Shown: positions 23,450-35,335 of the stretch, one piece after another
Numbering within the stretch: position 1 is the stretch's first letter
Layout: the number at the start of each line of letters is the position of its first letter
Source of the DNA: Colletotrichum lupini
Taxonomy: Eukaryota; Ascomycota; Sordariomycetes; Glomerellales; Glomerellaceae
NCBI RefSeq assembly: GCF_023278565.1
Contig: NC_064679.1
Coordinates: 3,844,001-3,908,000 of the forward strand
Length of the DNA stretch: 64,000 nt
Direction: 5' to 3'
The notes under the pieces: model-generated
Told to the model about the DNA's origin: nothing
The model's database searches: none
Seen by the model: only the letters and a program-made list of their open reading frames with translations
Made by a program: the position numbers and the translations under genes

Positions 23450-24404
23450 CTAGACCGGATCATCCTCGTAGGGGGGCGGGGGCGGTAGGGGCTCTCCGAT
23501 GAGAGCGTCCACGGCTCGCTTCATCTTCTCATCTTCAATCCGTGCCGCCCAGAGTCCAGCCCCAGCCGAAGTAGTCAACAAAAAGAAGAAAGACAGTACA
23601 GGGATCAGCTCCAAAATCATGGCGACCGTGCCAAACCATACGTATTCCCACGTCCTCGCCCGAATTTCGTTCTTGGCTTCCTTCTTGCTCAACCCTCGCA
23701 AGTGAAACCATCTGTAGTGCACCAGCTTGCCCAGTCTCGTACCCGTGATGATGATGAAAGCAGGGGTGCCAACAACCGGGACAAAGTTGAGGGGCAAGAA
23801 GACTATCAGCTCGATGATCTGGATCATAGACCATGGGGTGAAGGCGGCAGGGGTCGTCGGCTTGCCGAGCATCTTGACCGCGGTGGGAGCATCGGGGAAG
23901 AGGATTCTGTGGGGAGCCACGAGGTCTGTTTGCGACTCTTTGATCAGGGTGGCCTTGGGAGAACGATTAGTACCATAAAACCGAAGAAAACACCAAAGAT
24001 CAAAGATTACGACAGATTCAACTCACATCAAAGACATCTACTCGACACTCGTCGACGAAGAATCCCTCAAAGAGACCCTGGATCACCACGAGACCCTCTC
24101 CGAGCACAAGGACCACCGCGTTGACCCAGGCGCCCCATCCGTGGAAGATGGCCAGAAGTGCAAACTGTGGGAGGAAGGCAAATGTAAAGAGGATGAAGTA
24201 AACGAGAAATGATATGATGGATAGTGGTAGGAGGCGGCTAAGGAATAGCGGGTAGAATTCCTTGTTCCGCAAAAAGTACCAGATGCCGCGGATGGGAAAC
24301 CAGGCCGCGATGCTGGCACGCTTCAGGTACCCCACCGGACGCTCGACAGGGCGTAGGAGAAGGTCGGCGCGGGATGACCACGCGGAGCGCTGCGACTCGG
24401 ACAT
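23450..24404 (-). CDS. Rrt8/Lds-like EI24-family membrane protein
   Basis: Exons 24404-24027 and 23953-23450 give about 293 residues. The intron has a GTGAGT donor, a TACTAATC branch site and an AAG acceptor. The ATG at 24404 (MSESQRSAW) is the first in frame; the frame extends 26 codons upstream but without an ATG. Several hydrophobic segments (FYPLFLSRLLPLSIISFLVY, FLPQFALLAIFHGWG, and IIELIVFLPLNFVPVVGTP) surround a short loop and end in a Pro-rich cytoplasmic tail. The pattern matches fungal EI24-domain proteins related to yeast Rrt8, Lds1 and Lds2, which are lipid-droplet or spore-wall-associated membrane proteins. Assignment is by motif memory, not a search; localisation is inferred. 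Confidence 0.8.
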
Positions 24405-26014
24405 TTGTGCGATATACGGTCTTCGCTGCCCGTCGTGCTTGCGAAGATGGGAGACAACGGCAGTCAGAGTGGAAGTCGTCACGGTCGTCGGTTTTGAGTT
24501 GAGAATGGTGTGCCCGCGATGCGACGATAACGGTGACTTTTGGCGGAGGATTGCGTTGGTGGTTGCCTCCTTCCTCTGTACGTCATTTTGAGTGACAGCG
24601 TCTTATTGGACGAATCAAACTGAGTATCCACGTAGAAGCGGGTACCTCGCTGTGCAGGGAAGTGGGGTTAGAGTCGGATCTTCCTGCCTAATACATAATA
24701 TTCCGTAGGTATCCGTACCTACCCCGCGGAAAGAGCTACGAAAGCTTGAAATGCTAGGCAGGTGGCCGGCAGGCACCTTCACCGAGGGTGGTACGTGCGC
24801 CATACAGCGAGTTGAGTCGCTCTCACCGTGGCGGCGTGCTCTTGAACGAGAATATCAATTGGATCACAGCAAACGCAGTGCGCCAACGAGGTTAAATACC
24901 AAGCAAAATTTTCTCCATATGTTTCAAAGAATCCATGTCCTCCCTTGCAGCATCAAGGCTCACATATTCGACAAACCAGCCAACAGGCGGGTCAGTCCAT
25001 CCAAACCATCCAATTAGCAGTGCGTGGTCACAGACTGATGTTGTTGGAAGTTAGCTCCAACAGTATGAGAATGCCACTGCTTGCATGCCAAGGACCCTTG
25101 TCGAGCTGGCCGACCGGCTTAATCTGCCATCATCTTGTGCCAGAAACCACAACTCCGGCCTTTTAACTCCGGATTTCGCCCCTTGACCAGTCAACACGCT
25201 CGCGTATACGCCAACGTGGTTACACCAGACGTGCATGCCGTCAGACGGTTCACCTTTTTCTGGAAATGTTCCGGTCCCGAGGGAATGGGATACACAGTTT
25301 AAATAGACGTGTGACCCTCGAGTTCACCCGGGACATCGTTATATAAAGACCATCCGCCCCCCCTCCACGATCCAGATATTCTGGCGACCTTGACTTGGTT
25401 CCATAAACTCGATATCGACCAGAACCAGCTTGTTTCGACATGATGTGCAGTACCTAGGTTTCTGTCTGCCATTTCCAATTTTCAAGGTGGCTTTAGCGAC
25501 GTTGTTTGCTCCTCGAAAATTTGAGGAATAGCAAGCCTCAAGTTGTGCTTGCGATCTGGAGGATGGAACGGCAATTTTGCCAAGGCCTATTGTGGCCTCT
25601 TTCGCCATGATTTGGCAAATCGTCGACAGACCAGGGCTTGTGTTTGTATCCATTATGCATGGCAGATGGATTTGTCGCTAATTAAATGTTAGTTGCTTCT
25701 GGGCCTTTGCATCGTCTCCATCGAGCCTGACAGCGAACGCCGTATGGCCAGGCCTGCTTACGTTAACATGACAGGACCCCAGCGTGCACGTCCATTGGGG
25801 AGTCGTCGTTGGCGGCAATCGCCTGGAAACGTGATTGATCAAAGGATCACTTTCGTCAATGAACCAGTCGACTTTTTCCGCCTTACGCCCAGCCGAGTTT
25901 GGTTTTTGGAAGATTTGATGCCGAATTCCACTTTCGCAGTCGTAAGCCACAGGAAAACGAGTCAGCTACACCAAGCTCGGATGCCGAAAGGATCCAATTT
26001 ACGGATACCCTCCA
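24405..26014. other. Divergent intergenic region (about 1.6 kb)
   Basis: Separates the Rrt8-like gene (-) from the Zn2Cys6 regulator (+) and presumably contains both promoters. A 104-codon ATG frame on the minus strand at 25339-25653 has two CxxC-like cysteines but no splice or family support, so it is not called as a gene. A poly-C run lies at about 25357. Confidence 0.45.
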
Positions 26015-28765
26015 ATGGCTACCGAGGCGATGGGCGCTGACCCGACCGATTACGAGGGTTCCAAGAAGCGCAGCCGTGTCAGGTACTCTTGCACCATATG
26101 TCGCGAGAAGAAGTGAGTTTGCCCATGGGCGGCCTGAACAGCCTTGGACTGCATCTGACAGCCTCGCGTGTTTCTCAGGCGCAAGTGCAACCGCGGAGAT
26201 CCTTGCGATCAGTGCGAGAAGCGGGGCCTTGCGAGCTCCTGCGTGATCGTGCCATATCTGATCAGAGGAGGGCCTAGTGCGAGCTCTGAACATGCCGCCC
26301 TCCGCCATCAGACACCGCAGTCTGCCGAAATGGCGGCTTTGCAAGCCAAGCTGCACCGTCTGACCGAGGAGCTGGGCCAAATGCGGAGTCGAGAGGTCGA
26401 GATGTCTCGAAACCCGATCTCGGAATCTAGCGCGTCTAGCGTCAGCGCCAAACAATCTTCCAGCGGGACTGAAACCCCCAGCCTGATGGGAATCACGGAG
26501 CCGACGACTGCGGGCCCGATGGTGGACAGGGTGCGGTATGTGGATGCTGCCAACTGGGAAGCTATTCTCGACGACGTGAGTTTAGAAAAGCATTGAGGAG
26601 CTAAGCCATGATTGTACTGATTTCTCCCAAGATCACCAGGCTCACTACGCATTTCAAAACCAAGAAATATGTAGTATGTGACGCCGAAGAGCCTGAAGAC
26701 ATACCCGCCAGCAGTGCTGCCTCGAAACCTACCGTGCCGTTTCTTCTTTCAGGGGCATTCCCAACGGCCAACATGACTACTCTCATGGCACTGCTGCCGC
26801 CAAGGAATATCACGACTAGGTTGATTGAACGATTTTTTGAGGGAAAAGAACCTGCTTGGTGTATGTCTTCCGAGTTCGACTGTATACGTATTTTACTGAC
26901 TCGGCATCTTCCGCGTAGGTATGTTCCATGTGCCTACTTTCTGGAAAGAGGTAAGGGTTGACCGATCACACTCAACTATTGCGTAGACGCTCACGTATTC
27001 TAGTTTCATGAATTTTGGGAAGACCAAAGTCGATTCTCCTTAACTTGGCTTGCACTCTTATTCGCCATGATCAACCATGCTGCCTTCTTCTGTCTGAGGG
27101 CAGACGAAGCAGTCCCTGGCGACTTGGGGCCTGCAACTTACGTTGCCGACATTTTCCGCAGTCACTGTGCGCGGTGTCTAGCCCTAGACAACTACACGAC
27201 CCCTGGGAAGTACAAGGTCGAAACGATGATGCTGTACTTTGGATCAGAGTATCTCCGACTAGCCGATGCACAGCAGAGCACGGTATGCCATGAAGGTCTC
27301 CGCTCAAAGGACGAATCCCCGCAGAACTGACGCAAAATAGGCAATCCTCATGTCCATCATCGTTCGCTTGGCAATGCATTCAGGAATGCATAGAGACCCA
27401 AGCCATTTCAAGGGCATGTCAGTCTTTGAAGGCGAGATGCGCAAGCGCCTCTGGACAATTGTAATCGAAATCGACGTGCTCATAGCCTTCCAATTCGGAC
27501 TTCCCTCTAACGTGCAGTCTCAATACTTCGACACAGGTTTGATTTTTCTTCCCTATGTGGTTTCTGAAATCTAATGTAAGCAGGTCTACCTCGCAACCTC
27601 CACGATAGGGATTTCGACGAGGCTACAGTCAAGCTACCCCCTGAGCGTCCGATGACCGAGGTCGAGCGGACGCCAGTGATGTACACGATTGTGAAATCCA
27701 GACTTGTGGTGGTCTTTAGCGATATTGTCTCGCGCATGGCAAGTCGCAGCAGTCCCGACTACGGAGAAGTCCTGCGGCTGGATGAGCGGCTGGAAAGGGC
27801 CCATGAAGAAATCCCTCCCGTTTTGCGAGATCGATCATTCACTCTCTCCGTCGAAGACACTGTCGATTTGATCATGCAGCGACTCTGGATAGAGCTCATG
27901 TACCTGAAAGCCCGCATCGTCCTCCACCGACGGTACTTCACGCTTGGACGCAAGGATATCCGATTCGCGCACTCCAGATTCGCCTGCATCAATGCGGCTA
28001 CCAAAATTTTGGAAATTCAGTTCAACGTCAACGAAGAGTATAAACCTGGAGGTCGTCTATCACGCGAGCGCTGGTTCGTCTCAAGCCTGAGCACTCACGA
28101 CTTTCTCCTTGCAGATATGATGCTCTGCCTGGAGTTGTCTCACCTTCTACGCCCCGAAGGCCGCAACACGACTGGGATACACATTGACAAGGAGCCTCTC
28201 CTTTCCATTCTTCAGGCGTCTAGAGATATTTGGAAGTCCAACCGGAAAGATTCCAGTGAAGCCGTTAGGGCTTTCAAGATCTTGTCTCGTATGCTTAGCT
28301 TGTCGACTGGAGACCATTACGAGAGCACTCCGGAGACCGTTAGCTCGGACGGAGTGCTTGGTTCCGACATGGGATTGCGCCCGTCTTATCAACTCGCATG
28401 CAGTGGGTGCCCCCATGGACATAGTCTTCACGTACCCCTCTGCTAACCATGAACCCGCGTAGATCCCGTTATACCTGGGTACATGCCTCAGCAACCCGTG
28501 GAACCTGCATGGATGGAACAAGATGGACCTGCTCGGTGGGGATTCATGCCCACCGCGAGTTCATCAGAGTCCATCCCCATTCCTATGACGGGAGTGGACA
28601 CGGCCATGACCTTGGACTGGGTTCGTTCAATTTGTGGAAGACGACGTACGTGAATGGTGCTAACAATTCTTGCAGAGTGTCTGGGATACCAAGGTCCAAG
28701 ATCCAAACGTCGACACCATCGATTTGCCGTGGCTGAAGAGCTTTACGGACTCTCTCAACGGGTAG
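26015..28765 (+). CDS. Zn2Cys6 (Gal4-type) fungal transcription factor, nine exons
   Basis: Exons 26015-26112, 26179-26575, 26632-26860, 26919-26950, 27004-27282, 27341-27536, 27584-28402, 28463-28620 and 28676-28765 keep phase throughout and give about 765 residues. The first intron splits the zinc cluster. Spliced, it reads C-TI-C-REKKRK-C-NRGDP-C-DQ-C-EKRGLASS-C, the exact CX2CX6CX5CX2CX8C spacing, near residues 28-56. A Leu-rich heptad segment follows (about 85-110: ALQAKLHRLTEELGQM), typical of dimerisation coiled coils. The middle-homology fungal transcription-factor domain covers about 200-480 (GMHRDPSHFKGMSVFEGEMRKRLW). The family binds CGG-containing half sites. Targets are unknown; neighbours do not form an obvious pathway with it, and it is 15 kb from the metabolite cluster. 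Confidence 0.9.
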
Positions 28766-29063
28766 GAAGTACACGAGGTAAGGTGGGATCCTGCTCAACC
28801 AGGTTGAATGGGTGATTGTGCTACCGCTATGGTGTTATCGCCAAACCCAAACCCGACACAGGGGACGCTGCGTAATATATATTAGATGATGTACGAGAAA
28901 TGAATTTAACGCAAAAACTTGATTCGAGATTTCGCCGGGTTACTAGATCTGGGTTGTCTAGATCAAGGTTTGTATCCAATTAGCTGTATGCATTAATACC
29001 TGATTATATTCAAGGTATCACTACCACTCTCATCCCGACCATCCATCATCACCACCGCCCACC

Positions 29064-30898
29064 TCACGTCAACGCAACACCCGAAGCCGCAAACGTGGCA
29101 TAAAACAGCTTCGTCTGTCCCGTGATCACCATCCTCCCGTCGCCGGCGAATTGGAAATTTGCCGCCGTGGTGCCGGTGTAGATCTTGCCGATGAGCTTGC
29201 CGGACGGGTTCCAGACGTGGACGCCGTCGTTGCAGCCTGCGTAGACGTTGCCTTTGGAGTCGCAGTGGACGCCGTCCGGGAGGCGGGCGGACGTGTGGGC
29301 GAAGATTTTGCGGTTTTCGAATGTGCCGTCTTCTTTTACTTCGAAGCGGTAGCTGTGGTGGGTGTTAGATGGCGTTGATTGCTTGGGAAGGGAGGGTGTG
29401 GTGAGGGTTCGAGAAGAGAGGAGGTGAGGAGCGGAAGAAGAGAGAGAGGGAAAACGTGAAAAGATGTGGGCGTACACTGTGGCTGGCTTTGTAAAGTTTG
29501 TGCCGAATTGGCCTTGGGAGATGCCCGTGTCTGTTACGTAGGCGTACGTGCCGTCCGGAGAGAGGGTGATGCCTGGCGTATCACAAGTCAGCCTTTTCGC
29601 AACTCAACATTTCATCTAGGCCGAGAAACTCCGGCAGGAAAACCGGAAACGTACCGTTAGGCGACACGAACTCGTCGGTAACAACGGTCAAGGCTCCGGT
29701 GGTGGGGTTGAGGCGGTACACCTGGTTCGGGAGGCCCGGGGCTGGACGGAAGTTTTGCCAGTAGCCGTACTGGGTGTCTGTGAAGTAGATGTCGCCGTTG
29801 CGGCGGGAGACGACGACGTCGTTGAGGGAGTTGAATTGGCGGCCAAAGTAGTTGTTTACGAGGACTTGAGGTTGGGTGGATGGTTAGCGTTTTGAGATTT
29901 CGGAGGGGAAAAGAGTTGAAGGGGAAGTTTGGTGAGGCTGGAGGGGGAAAGCAGGGGAGGTTTGGACGAACCTGTGGTGTTGTAGGGTTCCACCGGATTC
30001 ATGAGGTACAGCGACGAGGTTACGCGGTCGCCTTGGCCTTCGCCGGCGAAGATGATTTGGCCTTTGTAGTTTGTTCCGCCTGTTCCATGTCAGTCAGGTC
30101 ATTTGATAAGGTCGGGATAGACAAGGGGGATATAGACGGTGGATGCGAGCATGGTCGTTCTTACCATTGGGATTAATGACCTGCGGGTTCGAGGGGACGG
30201 TGGTGACGGTGACCTCTTTGGTACCCAGGGACCCGTTACGAAGAGCCTCTGCGTCGGCGAGGCGGATCTTTTGGACGATGGAGGACTTGTTTAGGCCGGT
30301 TCCTGCTGCTGGGGGTCCGGCGTTTTGGACGAAGAAGACTTCTTCTGTTGGGGGGTACCTTTGGTGGTTTTGTTAGCTGATTACTACTCATAAGTGAGGT
30401 TAAGGCAGGGAGTGAGTGAGTGAGGGTGCGTATGAGTGAGTGATATGACGGAGGGGATTCGGCATACCATACAACCGCCTCGTGAAAGATGGGATCCGTC
30501 TCTGAGGTCGCAATGAGAGTCAGTGACGGGTCGCTACCGATGATGTCGTAGAATTCCGGGTCGTAAATGTGGAATGGCTTCTCAGTGAGAGATTCATGCG
30601 TGACGCCCGGCCAGAGGAATTCCTAACACAAACATCATGTCAATGACTCGGATGCTCACTCATTGGAACTCGTCGTCACGCATAGCAAAGCGACTTCCGG
30701 GTGACATACCGAAGAAGCATTGAATTCTAACGGAGGCGGGACGACCTCCAAGACATTGAAGCTCTTTTGGTCGATAATCTGGGCTTTCGCGGGGAGCGCC
30801 CTCTGGGCCGCAGCAACCTGGGCATGCACTCCCGAAGAAGAGAGGAGAAGACTCGCTGCGCCGGCGAAGCTGGCGGCGATGGAGAAGGAGGAGGCCAT
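29064..30898 (-). CDS. Secreted SMP-30/gluconolactonase-like lactonohydrolase
   Basis: Seven exons on the minus strand (30898-30710, 30622-30468, 30358-30165, 30079-29972, 29864-29655, 29572-29476, 29352-29064) join in phase to about 413 residues. The start MASSFSIAASFAGAASLLLS gives a signal peptide ending near VHAQ. Conserved beta-propeller strands of the SMP-30/gluconolactonase family are visible: EAVVWYPPTEEVFFVQNAG, LNDVVVSRRNGDIYFTDTQYGYWQNFRPAP, GITLSPDGTYAYVTDTG, and LPDGVHCDSKGNVYAGCNDGVHVWNPSGKLIG. Asn and Asp residues in the LNDVV and SPDG strands are the usual metal ligands. Family members hydrolyse sugar or aromatic lactones using a divalent metal. Substrate is unknown. The gene converges with the Zn2Cys6 regulator, 298 bp away. 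Confidence 0.9.
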
Positions 30899-32413
30899 GA
30901 CGGAGGTATTCTGGAGCGACGACGACCAGGTGGTTAAGGGTGGTATGGTATTGCAGGCGAGGATTGATTTATACCCCGGCGCCAAGTCCATCGTTCTCTT
31001 CTCCGTCCTTGACTCTAGCCTTCACCGATGGTACGGATACTGGCGCGCAAGGTACGGATACCAATATGAGATGTACGTAAAGCGCAAAGCAAGGTAGTAG
31101 TATGAGGGGTAAAAGACGTGGTTAGCTTGCTTGCATCTTTGGGCCCTCGTTCATGTTGATCCCAGGAGACTACTGCGTAGACTCCAAAAAAAGTCTGGGC
31201 AGTGGCCGCGGTGGACACCGAGAGGGCGGACTGTCCTGTTCGGCGGAGATTACCCGGGTTGTCCGAGGGAATTAACGGCAGTTGTCCTCCTCCTCCTCCT
31301 CCACATTGTCCACCTTGCGATGCCTGAGTCGTACTTGAAGCATCTGTCCATATCTGACCCCGGCTCAAAGACCGCAGGATGCATGCTATCCTGGGATGGC
31401 ACACGGATTCCCGAGTAAGATGGCAGATGAGAAACAAAACGTCGAGGTGAAGGATGCAACCACTGCACGGTAAAGAACCCGGGGTGCGATGCGGGGTGCG
31501 GGGAAGAGACAGCAAAAGCCAGAAGCTACAAACGCCGGGCGGGAAACGGACCTGGGCTGGCCTGGCTTCGATGATCTACTGCTCTTTGATATTACTACCA
31601 TGCCATCCATGATCCGGTACTTCAAAGGGCGGCAATGACGCCAGAGCTCCAGTCGTTGACGATGGATTCGAGACTTGGCAGGGGAGGGGAGGGGATATCC
31701 GTGGGCACGAAGGTCCGGGCGAGAGGCCAATCCCGAGCTCCGGCTCGGAGGCCGGTTCGGTTCCTAATAACCATTAATTGACTCACCGGCAGTCGTGATC
31801 AGTAGTCTATTTGGATCTAAGTAGTGATTAAGGACGACTGTTTAAGCTTAAAATGGCTACAGCTCACGATGTTTCCTAGAGCGCACTCAATCGGAGACTA
31901 CACTTTGAGCAGCATGGCGGTAGCCCCAAGTTTGTTTCCTTGTCCCCCATTGAGTTTGGCTTTGGGGGGCTCTGGGGGGTGGGTGTGGCCGGAGACCCCT
32001 GTTTGCATGATGGAACGAACCCATGAGTCGGAAAAGCGTTTACGTCGTTGCGATGTGTGTCCGTCGCGCGGGGAGAAGACCGGAAAAGCGGGTAGAACGG
32101 GAAGGATACTTGTCCATCATTATTCCATGAAGCATGCAGAAAGAAGGTTGAATCCTCTGGAGGAAGTTCCCCTCACGAACCATGGGTGTGGGTGGTTGGA
32201 AAGATACTTGAGTCAACTAACTCCTGATGCTCAAGAAGCAATGCCGGGTAGTTGATGAGAGGAAATAACACGGTGATATATCGTGTTACGTTCGCTGGCC
32301 ACACCCAAAACTCTTCCGGTTGCATGACAAACGCCACAGGCGTAAAAGAAGAAAGAGGCAAAAGGGAGTTATCGTGACGAGAACCATGAAGCCCAATACC
32401 AAAAAGCAACGAG
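30899..32413. other. Intergenic region upstream of the lactonase gene
   Basis: No supported gene. Contains a (CCT)n-like tract at about 31287-31302 and a 143-codon plus-strand frame (31824-32255) that lacks any recognisable domain, splice context or coding texture. The part near 30,900 should hold the lactonase promoter. Confidence 0.45.
32401..32405 (-). terminator. Pol III terminator of tRNA-Leu
   Basis: Five consecutive T residues on the minus strand begin nine bases after the tRNA 3' end. This is the expected RNA polymerase III stop signal. Confidence 0.75.
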
Positions 32414-32534
32414 TGACAACTGTGAGATTCGAACTCACGCCTCTTTCGAGACCAGAATGCGCCCCGCTTACAGGGAAGTTACCATTTGTTGGGAAACTTG
32501 AGTCTGGCGCCTTAGACCGCTCGGCCAAGTTGCC
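32414..32534 (-). tRNA. tRNA-Leu(CAA) with a 39-nt intron
   Basis: Read on the minus strand from 32534, the sequence folds as a class II tRNA. The acceptor stem GGCAACT pairs with AGTTGTC (one G-U), with discriminator A at 32414. The D arm contains TTGGCCGAGCGGTCTAAGGC, a type-II box A. The anticodon stem CCAGA/TCTGG encloses a CTCAAG loop with anticodon CAA at 32500-32498. A long variable arm is followed by T-arm GTGAGTTCGAATCTCAC (box B). An intron at 32496-32458 interrupts the loop one base 3' of the anticodon, the standard position; tRNA-Leu(CAA) is also intron-bearing in yeast. Confidence 0.95.
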
Positions 32535-33136
32535 GTGTGATTCGTGTGACGGTCGGCTACGCCAGAGATCTCAAAGCCCGTCTGCAGGGGGATCGTCAGC
32601 GTTTTTCCGTCGTGATGAAAGCTTGGCCGTGGTACCAGCATGATGGGAATGTCTTTTGTCAGTTCTCATCTCTCTGATCGTAGTTCAACAGGTTATTCAG
32701 GATCTTGGGTTCTTGGCTGGGTGTTTCTTGCCGGGGTTGGTTGAAATCTGCAGCATTTGCAAGTCTTTGGTCTGACCCATGTGTGGGTCTCTGTGACTCG
32801 GATAGCTTCTTCAGAAAGTAGCTCCCAAATATTCTAGAAGGTATTCGCAGCTCATGCCCAGACTCAGCATGCCGGTGTCAGGTACCACCGCATTTTGATT
32901 GACCACGATTCCTCTATTCCTGTTTTCTTGGACTGGACGACTCCTGTTTCCCTAATGAAGACACAAGCCCGCAAATCAAGGCATGGTAGTGGTTCAAGCC
33001 TGAACCCCGTTTGATGCTTCTCTTCCACCGAAAGGCCGTAAATCTATTCCCAAGTCTATCATCATATCAAACAAATCAAAGACAACCCATCCTGAGATTC
33101 ATAAAAGCAAATCCTTCTGGTCTAGAATCCCCGAGT
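32535..33136. other. Intergenic region between tRNA-Leu and serine dehydratase
   Basis: No open frame or RNA signal that I can support. The right end is the 3' UTR side of the dehydratase gene. Confidence 0.45.
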
Positions 33137-35335
33137 CTAGCAGTCAGGCACACTAACAGGGATATTAAACGGCACGCTCGTCGCCAAACCACTCAAACTC
33201 GTCTCCTTGAACTCATTCCGCATCCCCTTGGCCGTCAACCTCATCGCCCGAATCGCATCGTCAAGCCTGACCTTCTGCGTCCCCGTCTCACTGCTCAACG
33301 CCAGATTCGCGCTCGAAATCGCCTTGATCGCGCCCAGCGCATTCCGCTCGATACACGGCGCCTGCACCAGTCCGCCGATGGGGTCGCACGTCAGACCGAG
33401 GTTATGCTCGATGCCAATCTCGGCCGCCTGCTCGATGGCCTCGGGGCTGGCGCCCATGCACGCGGCAAAGGCTCCCGCCGCCATGGAGCACGCGACGCCT
33501 ACTTCGGCCATGCACCCGCCCTCGGCGGCGGAGATCGTGGCGCCGCGCTTGTAGAGCATGCCGATGGCTGCGGCGGTGAGGAGGAAGGTTGGGATGTCGC
33601 GCTCCGGGTCGTCGGAGATGAATTCGATGGTGTATTTGAGGACGGCGGGGATGATGCCCGCTGCGCCGTTTGTGGGGGCCGTGACGATGCGCCCTCCGGC
33701 CGCGTTTGTTTCGTTGACGGCGATGGCGTAGACTGTGAGGTAGTCCATGGTGGGAAAGGTTGTGCGGCGGGAGGGAGAGGGGGTGATGGGGTGGTCTAGG
33801 GAGCCTAGGATCCGGGGCGGTTGGCGGCGGCCTACGCTGAAGCCGGGGACGTTGGATTTGTTGATTGTCGCCGGGGTCGATGCGGAGGAGAAGCCGGGGA
33901 GGGAGGCCTTCTCGCCGGTGGCCTTGTCCAAGGGGTTGGGGGAGGTGTGGCCGGCGGTGGAGTAGAGGCCTCGGGTTAGCCTCCGGTAGAGGGCGGGCGC
34001 GCGGCGATGGAGTTTGAGGGAGCCGGGGAGCTTGGTGTCGAGCGGTGCCTGGACGCTCTCGAGGATGCTCGTGTCCATGACCTGCCAGATCTTGAAGAGC
34101 TTGTGGTAGATCTCCTCGTCCGTGTACCCGTGGCTCTTTTCGTTCTCGTACACGAGCTGGGCGATGGTGAGGTTGTGCTTGCGGCAGAGCGCGAGCAAGC
34201 TGGTTGCGTCGCGGAAGGGGTACCGGGGGCCAGACGGCTCGCTGGTAGAGCTCTCGGATCCTTCATGTTCATCGACGCCGTTTCCGGTTGTCGAAGCGAC
34301 GGGGGAGAGTACGTCTCCTTGAGCGCCCTCGAGCAGCATCGGGTCTTCCTTTGCTTCGTCCAGGGGCTTGACCTCGGCACCCGTCCGACGGTCTCCCGCG
34401 GCATCGGAGCGGCGAATCTCCTTGTAAAACATGTTTTCCGCCAAATCGGCCGGGTGTCTCCCGGCAGTCTCGCCGTCCGGACTTTCTACCTGCGTCATGG
34501 ACGAGGACGATGCCGGCGATGCGTCCGGGTTGATAGACAGCGCACCGTTGACGACGAACCCTCCGCCGACGCTAAACATGTCGTTGGTCGCCAAGACGTA
34601 GCCCTCGTCATCAAATACCGTAAACCGCATGCCGTTGCTGTGCATTGGCAACTTACGACCCCATTCCCAGACGAAGTCCCGCTCATAGTCAAACGCGACC
34701 TCCTTGCCCTTGCCATCCGAGAGACCTTGGCCCAAGAAGAGCTTCTTGCTCGCCTTGATCTCGGTAAAGCGCTCCGGCACGTACGCCGTGTCGACGGTCT
34801 CCACATCGGCGCTCTCGAGGCCGAGAAGCAGGGCCGAGGGCGTCATGTGGCCTTCGCCCGTGAGCGCCAGACTGCCGTAGATGGAGACGCGGATCTTGTT
34901 GACCTTGTGCAGGAGGTTCGCTTCTGCTAGGTCGGCGACGAAGATGTTGCCGGCGCGCATGGGGCCTACGGTATGAGACGACGAAGGGCCGATGCCAATG
35001 GAGAACAGATCAAACGTCGAGATCACGGCGTGCTCGTGGTCCGCCTCGCTGTAGCTTCCCGCATCTTCCTCATCTTCCGCTGCAGATCCGGATGCGGATT
35101 CATTGCGGCGCTGGGCTGTAGTTCCGAATAGCCTCGTTGATTGAAGACCTGTGAATACTGTTGCTGCTGCTGCTGCTGCTGGGCCTCTTCCAGTGTGTCG
35201 GATCTGGTGCCGAGTTGTCGGGTTGTTGGCCGAGAGAGTGGTGTAGTTGGGGCCGGCGAGCCGCGTTGAAGCGCGTCGAGCCGATGACGATGCCCCACGC
35301 AGCTGGGCGAGCCGCTGGATAGGACGGCTGCTCAT
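33137..35335 (-). CDS. Iron-sulfur L-serine dehydratase, mitochondrial type
   Basis: A single exon from ATG 35335 to stop 33137 encodes 732 residues. The frame runs further upstream only with non-ATG codons. The first 90 residues are rich in Arg, Ser and Ala (SSRPIQRLAQLRGASSSARRAS), a likely mitochondrial presequence. Next come the SDH beta part (STFDLFSIGIGPSSSHTVGPMRAGNIF, ALTGEGHMTPSALLLGL) and the alpha part (YAIAVNETNAAGGRIVTAPTNGAAGIIPA). Cysteines at about 616, 650 and 661 (GVACSMA, LTCDPIGG, QAPCIERNA) fit the three [4Fe-4S] ligands of bacterial-type SdaA. The reaction is serine to pyruvate plus ammonia. The protein is far longer than the roughly 455-residue bacterial form because of two low-complexity insertions (about 295-385 and 455-545). 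A GCT/CTG run near 35160-35183 encodes a polyalanine tract. Confidence 0.93.
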   Translation of the reverse strand: MSSRPIQRLAQLRGASSSARRASTRLAGPNYTTLSANNPTTRHQIRHTGRGPAAAAAATVFTGLQSTRLFGTTAQRRNESASGSAAEDEEDAGSYSEADHEHAVISTFDLFSIGIGPSSSHTVGPMRAGNIFVADLAEANLLHKVNKIRVSIYGSLALTGEGHMTPSALLLGLESADVETVDTAYVPERFTEIKASKKLFLGQGLSDGKGKEVAFDYERDFVWEWGRKLPMHSNGMRFTVFDDEGYVLATNDMFSVGGGFVVNGALSINPDASPASSSSMTQVESPDGETAGRHPADLAENMFYKEIRRSDAAGDRRTGAEVKPLDEAKEDPMLLEGAQGDVLSPVASTTGNGVDEHEGSESSTSEPSGPRYPFRDATSLLALCRKHNLTIAQLVYENEKSHGYTDEEIYHKLFKIWQVMDTSILESVQAPLDTKLPGSLKLHRRAPALYRRLTRGLYSTAGHTSPNPLDKATGEKASLPGFSSASTPATINKSNVPGFSVGRRQPPRILGSLDHPITPSPSRRTTFPTMDYLTVYAIAVNETNAAGGRIVTAPTNGAAGIIPAVLKYTIEFISDDPERDIPTFLLTAAAIGMLYKRGATISAAEGGCMAEVGVACSMAAGAFAACMGASPEAIEQAAEIGIEHNLGLTCDPIGGLVQAPCIERNALGAIKAISSANLALSSETGTQKVRLDDAIRAMRLTAKGMRNEFKETSLSGLATSVPFNIPVSVPDC

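Noticed and set aside
25339..25653. 104-codon minus-strand ATG frame with CxxC-like cysteines
   Set aside because: Short, isolated and unrecognised; a pair of cysteines is not enough. It could be revisited with transcript data.
26015..28765. Zn2Cys6 gene as the dedicated regulator of the metabolite cluster
   Set aside because: It is more than 15 kb away, separated by housekeeping genes and the AT-rich block; no evidence beyond family membership.
31824..32255. 143-codon plus-strand frame
   Set aside because: No domain, no coding texture, low-complexity Pro/Gly/Trp content and no splice context.
34007..34930. 307-codon plus-strand frame (and another at 33011-33799) opposite the serine dehydratase
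   Set aside because: Antisense shadows of a GC-rich single-exon gene; no recognisable family.
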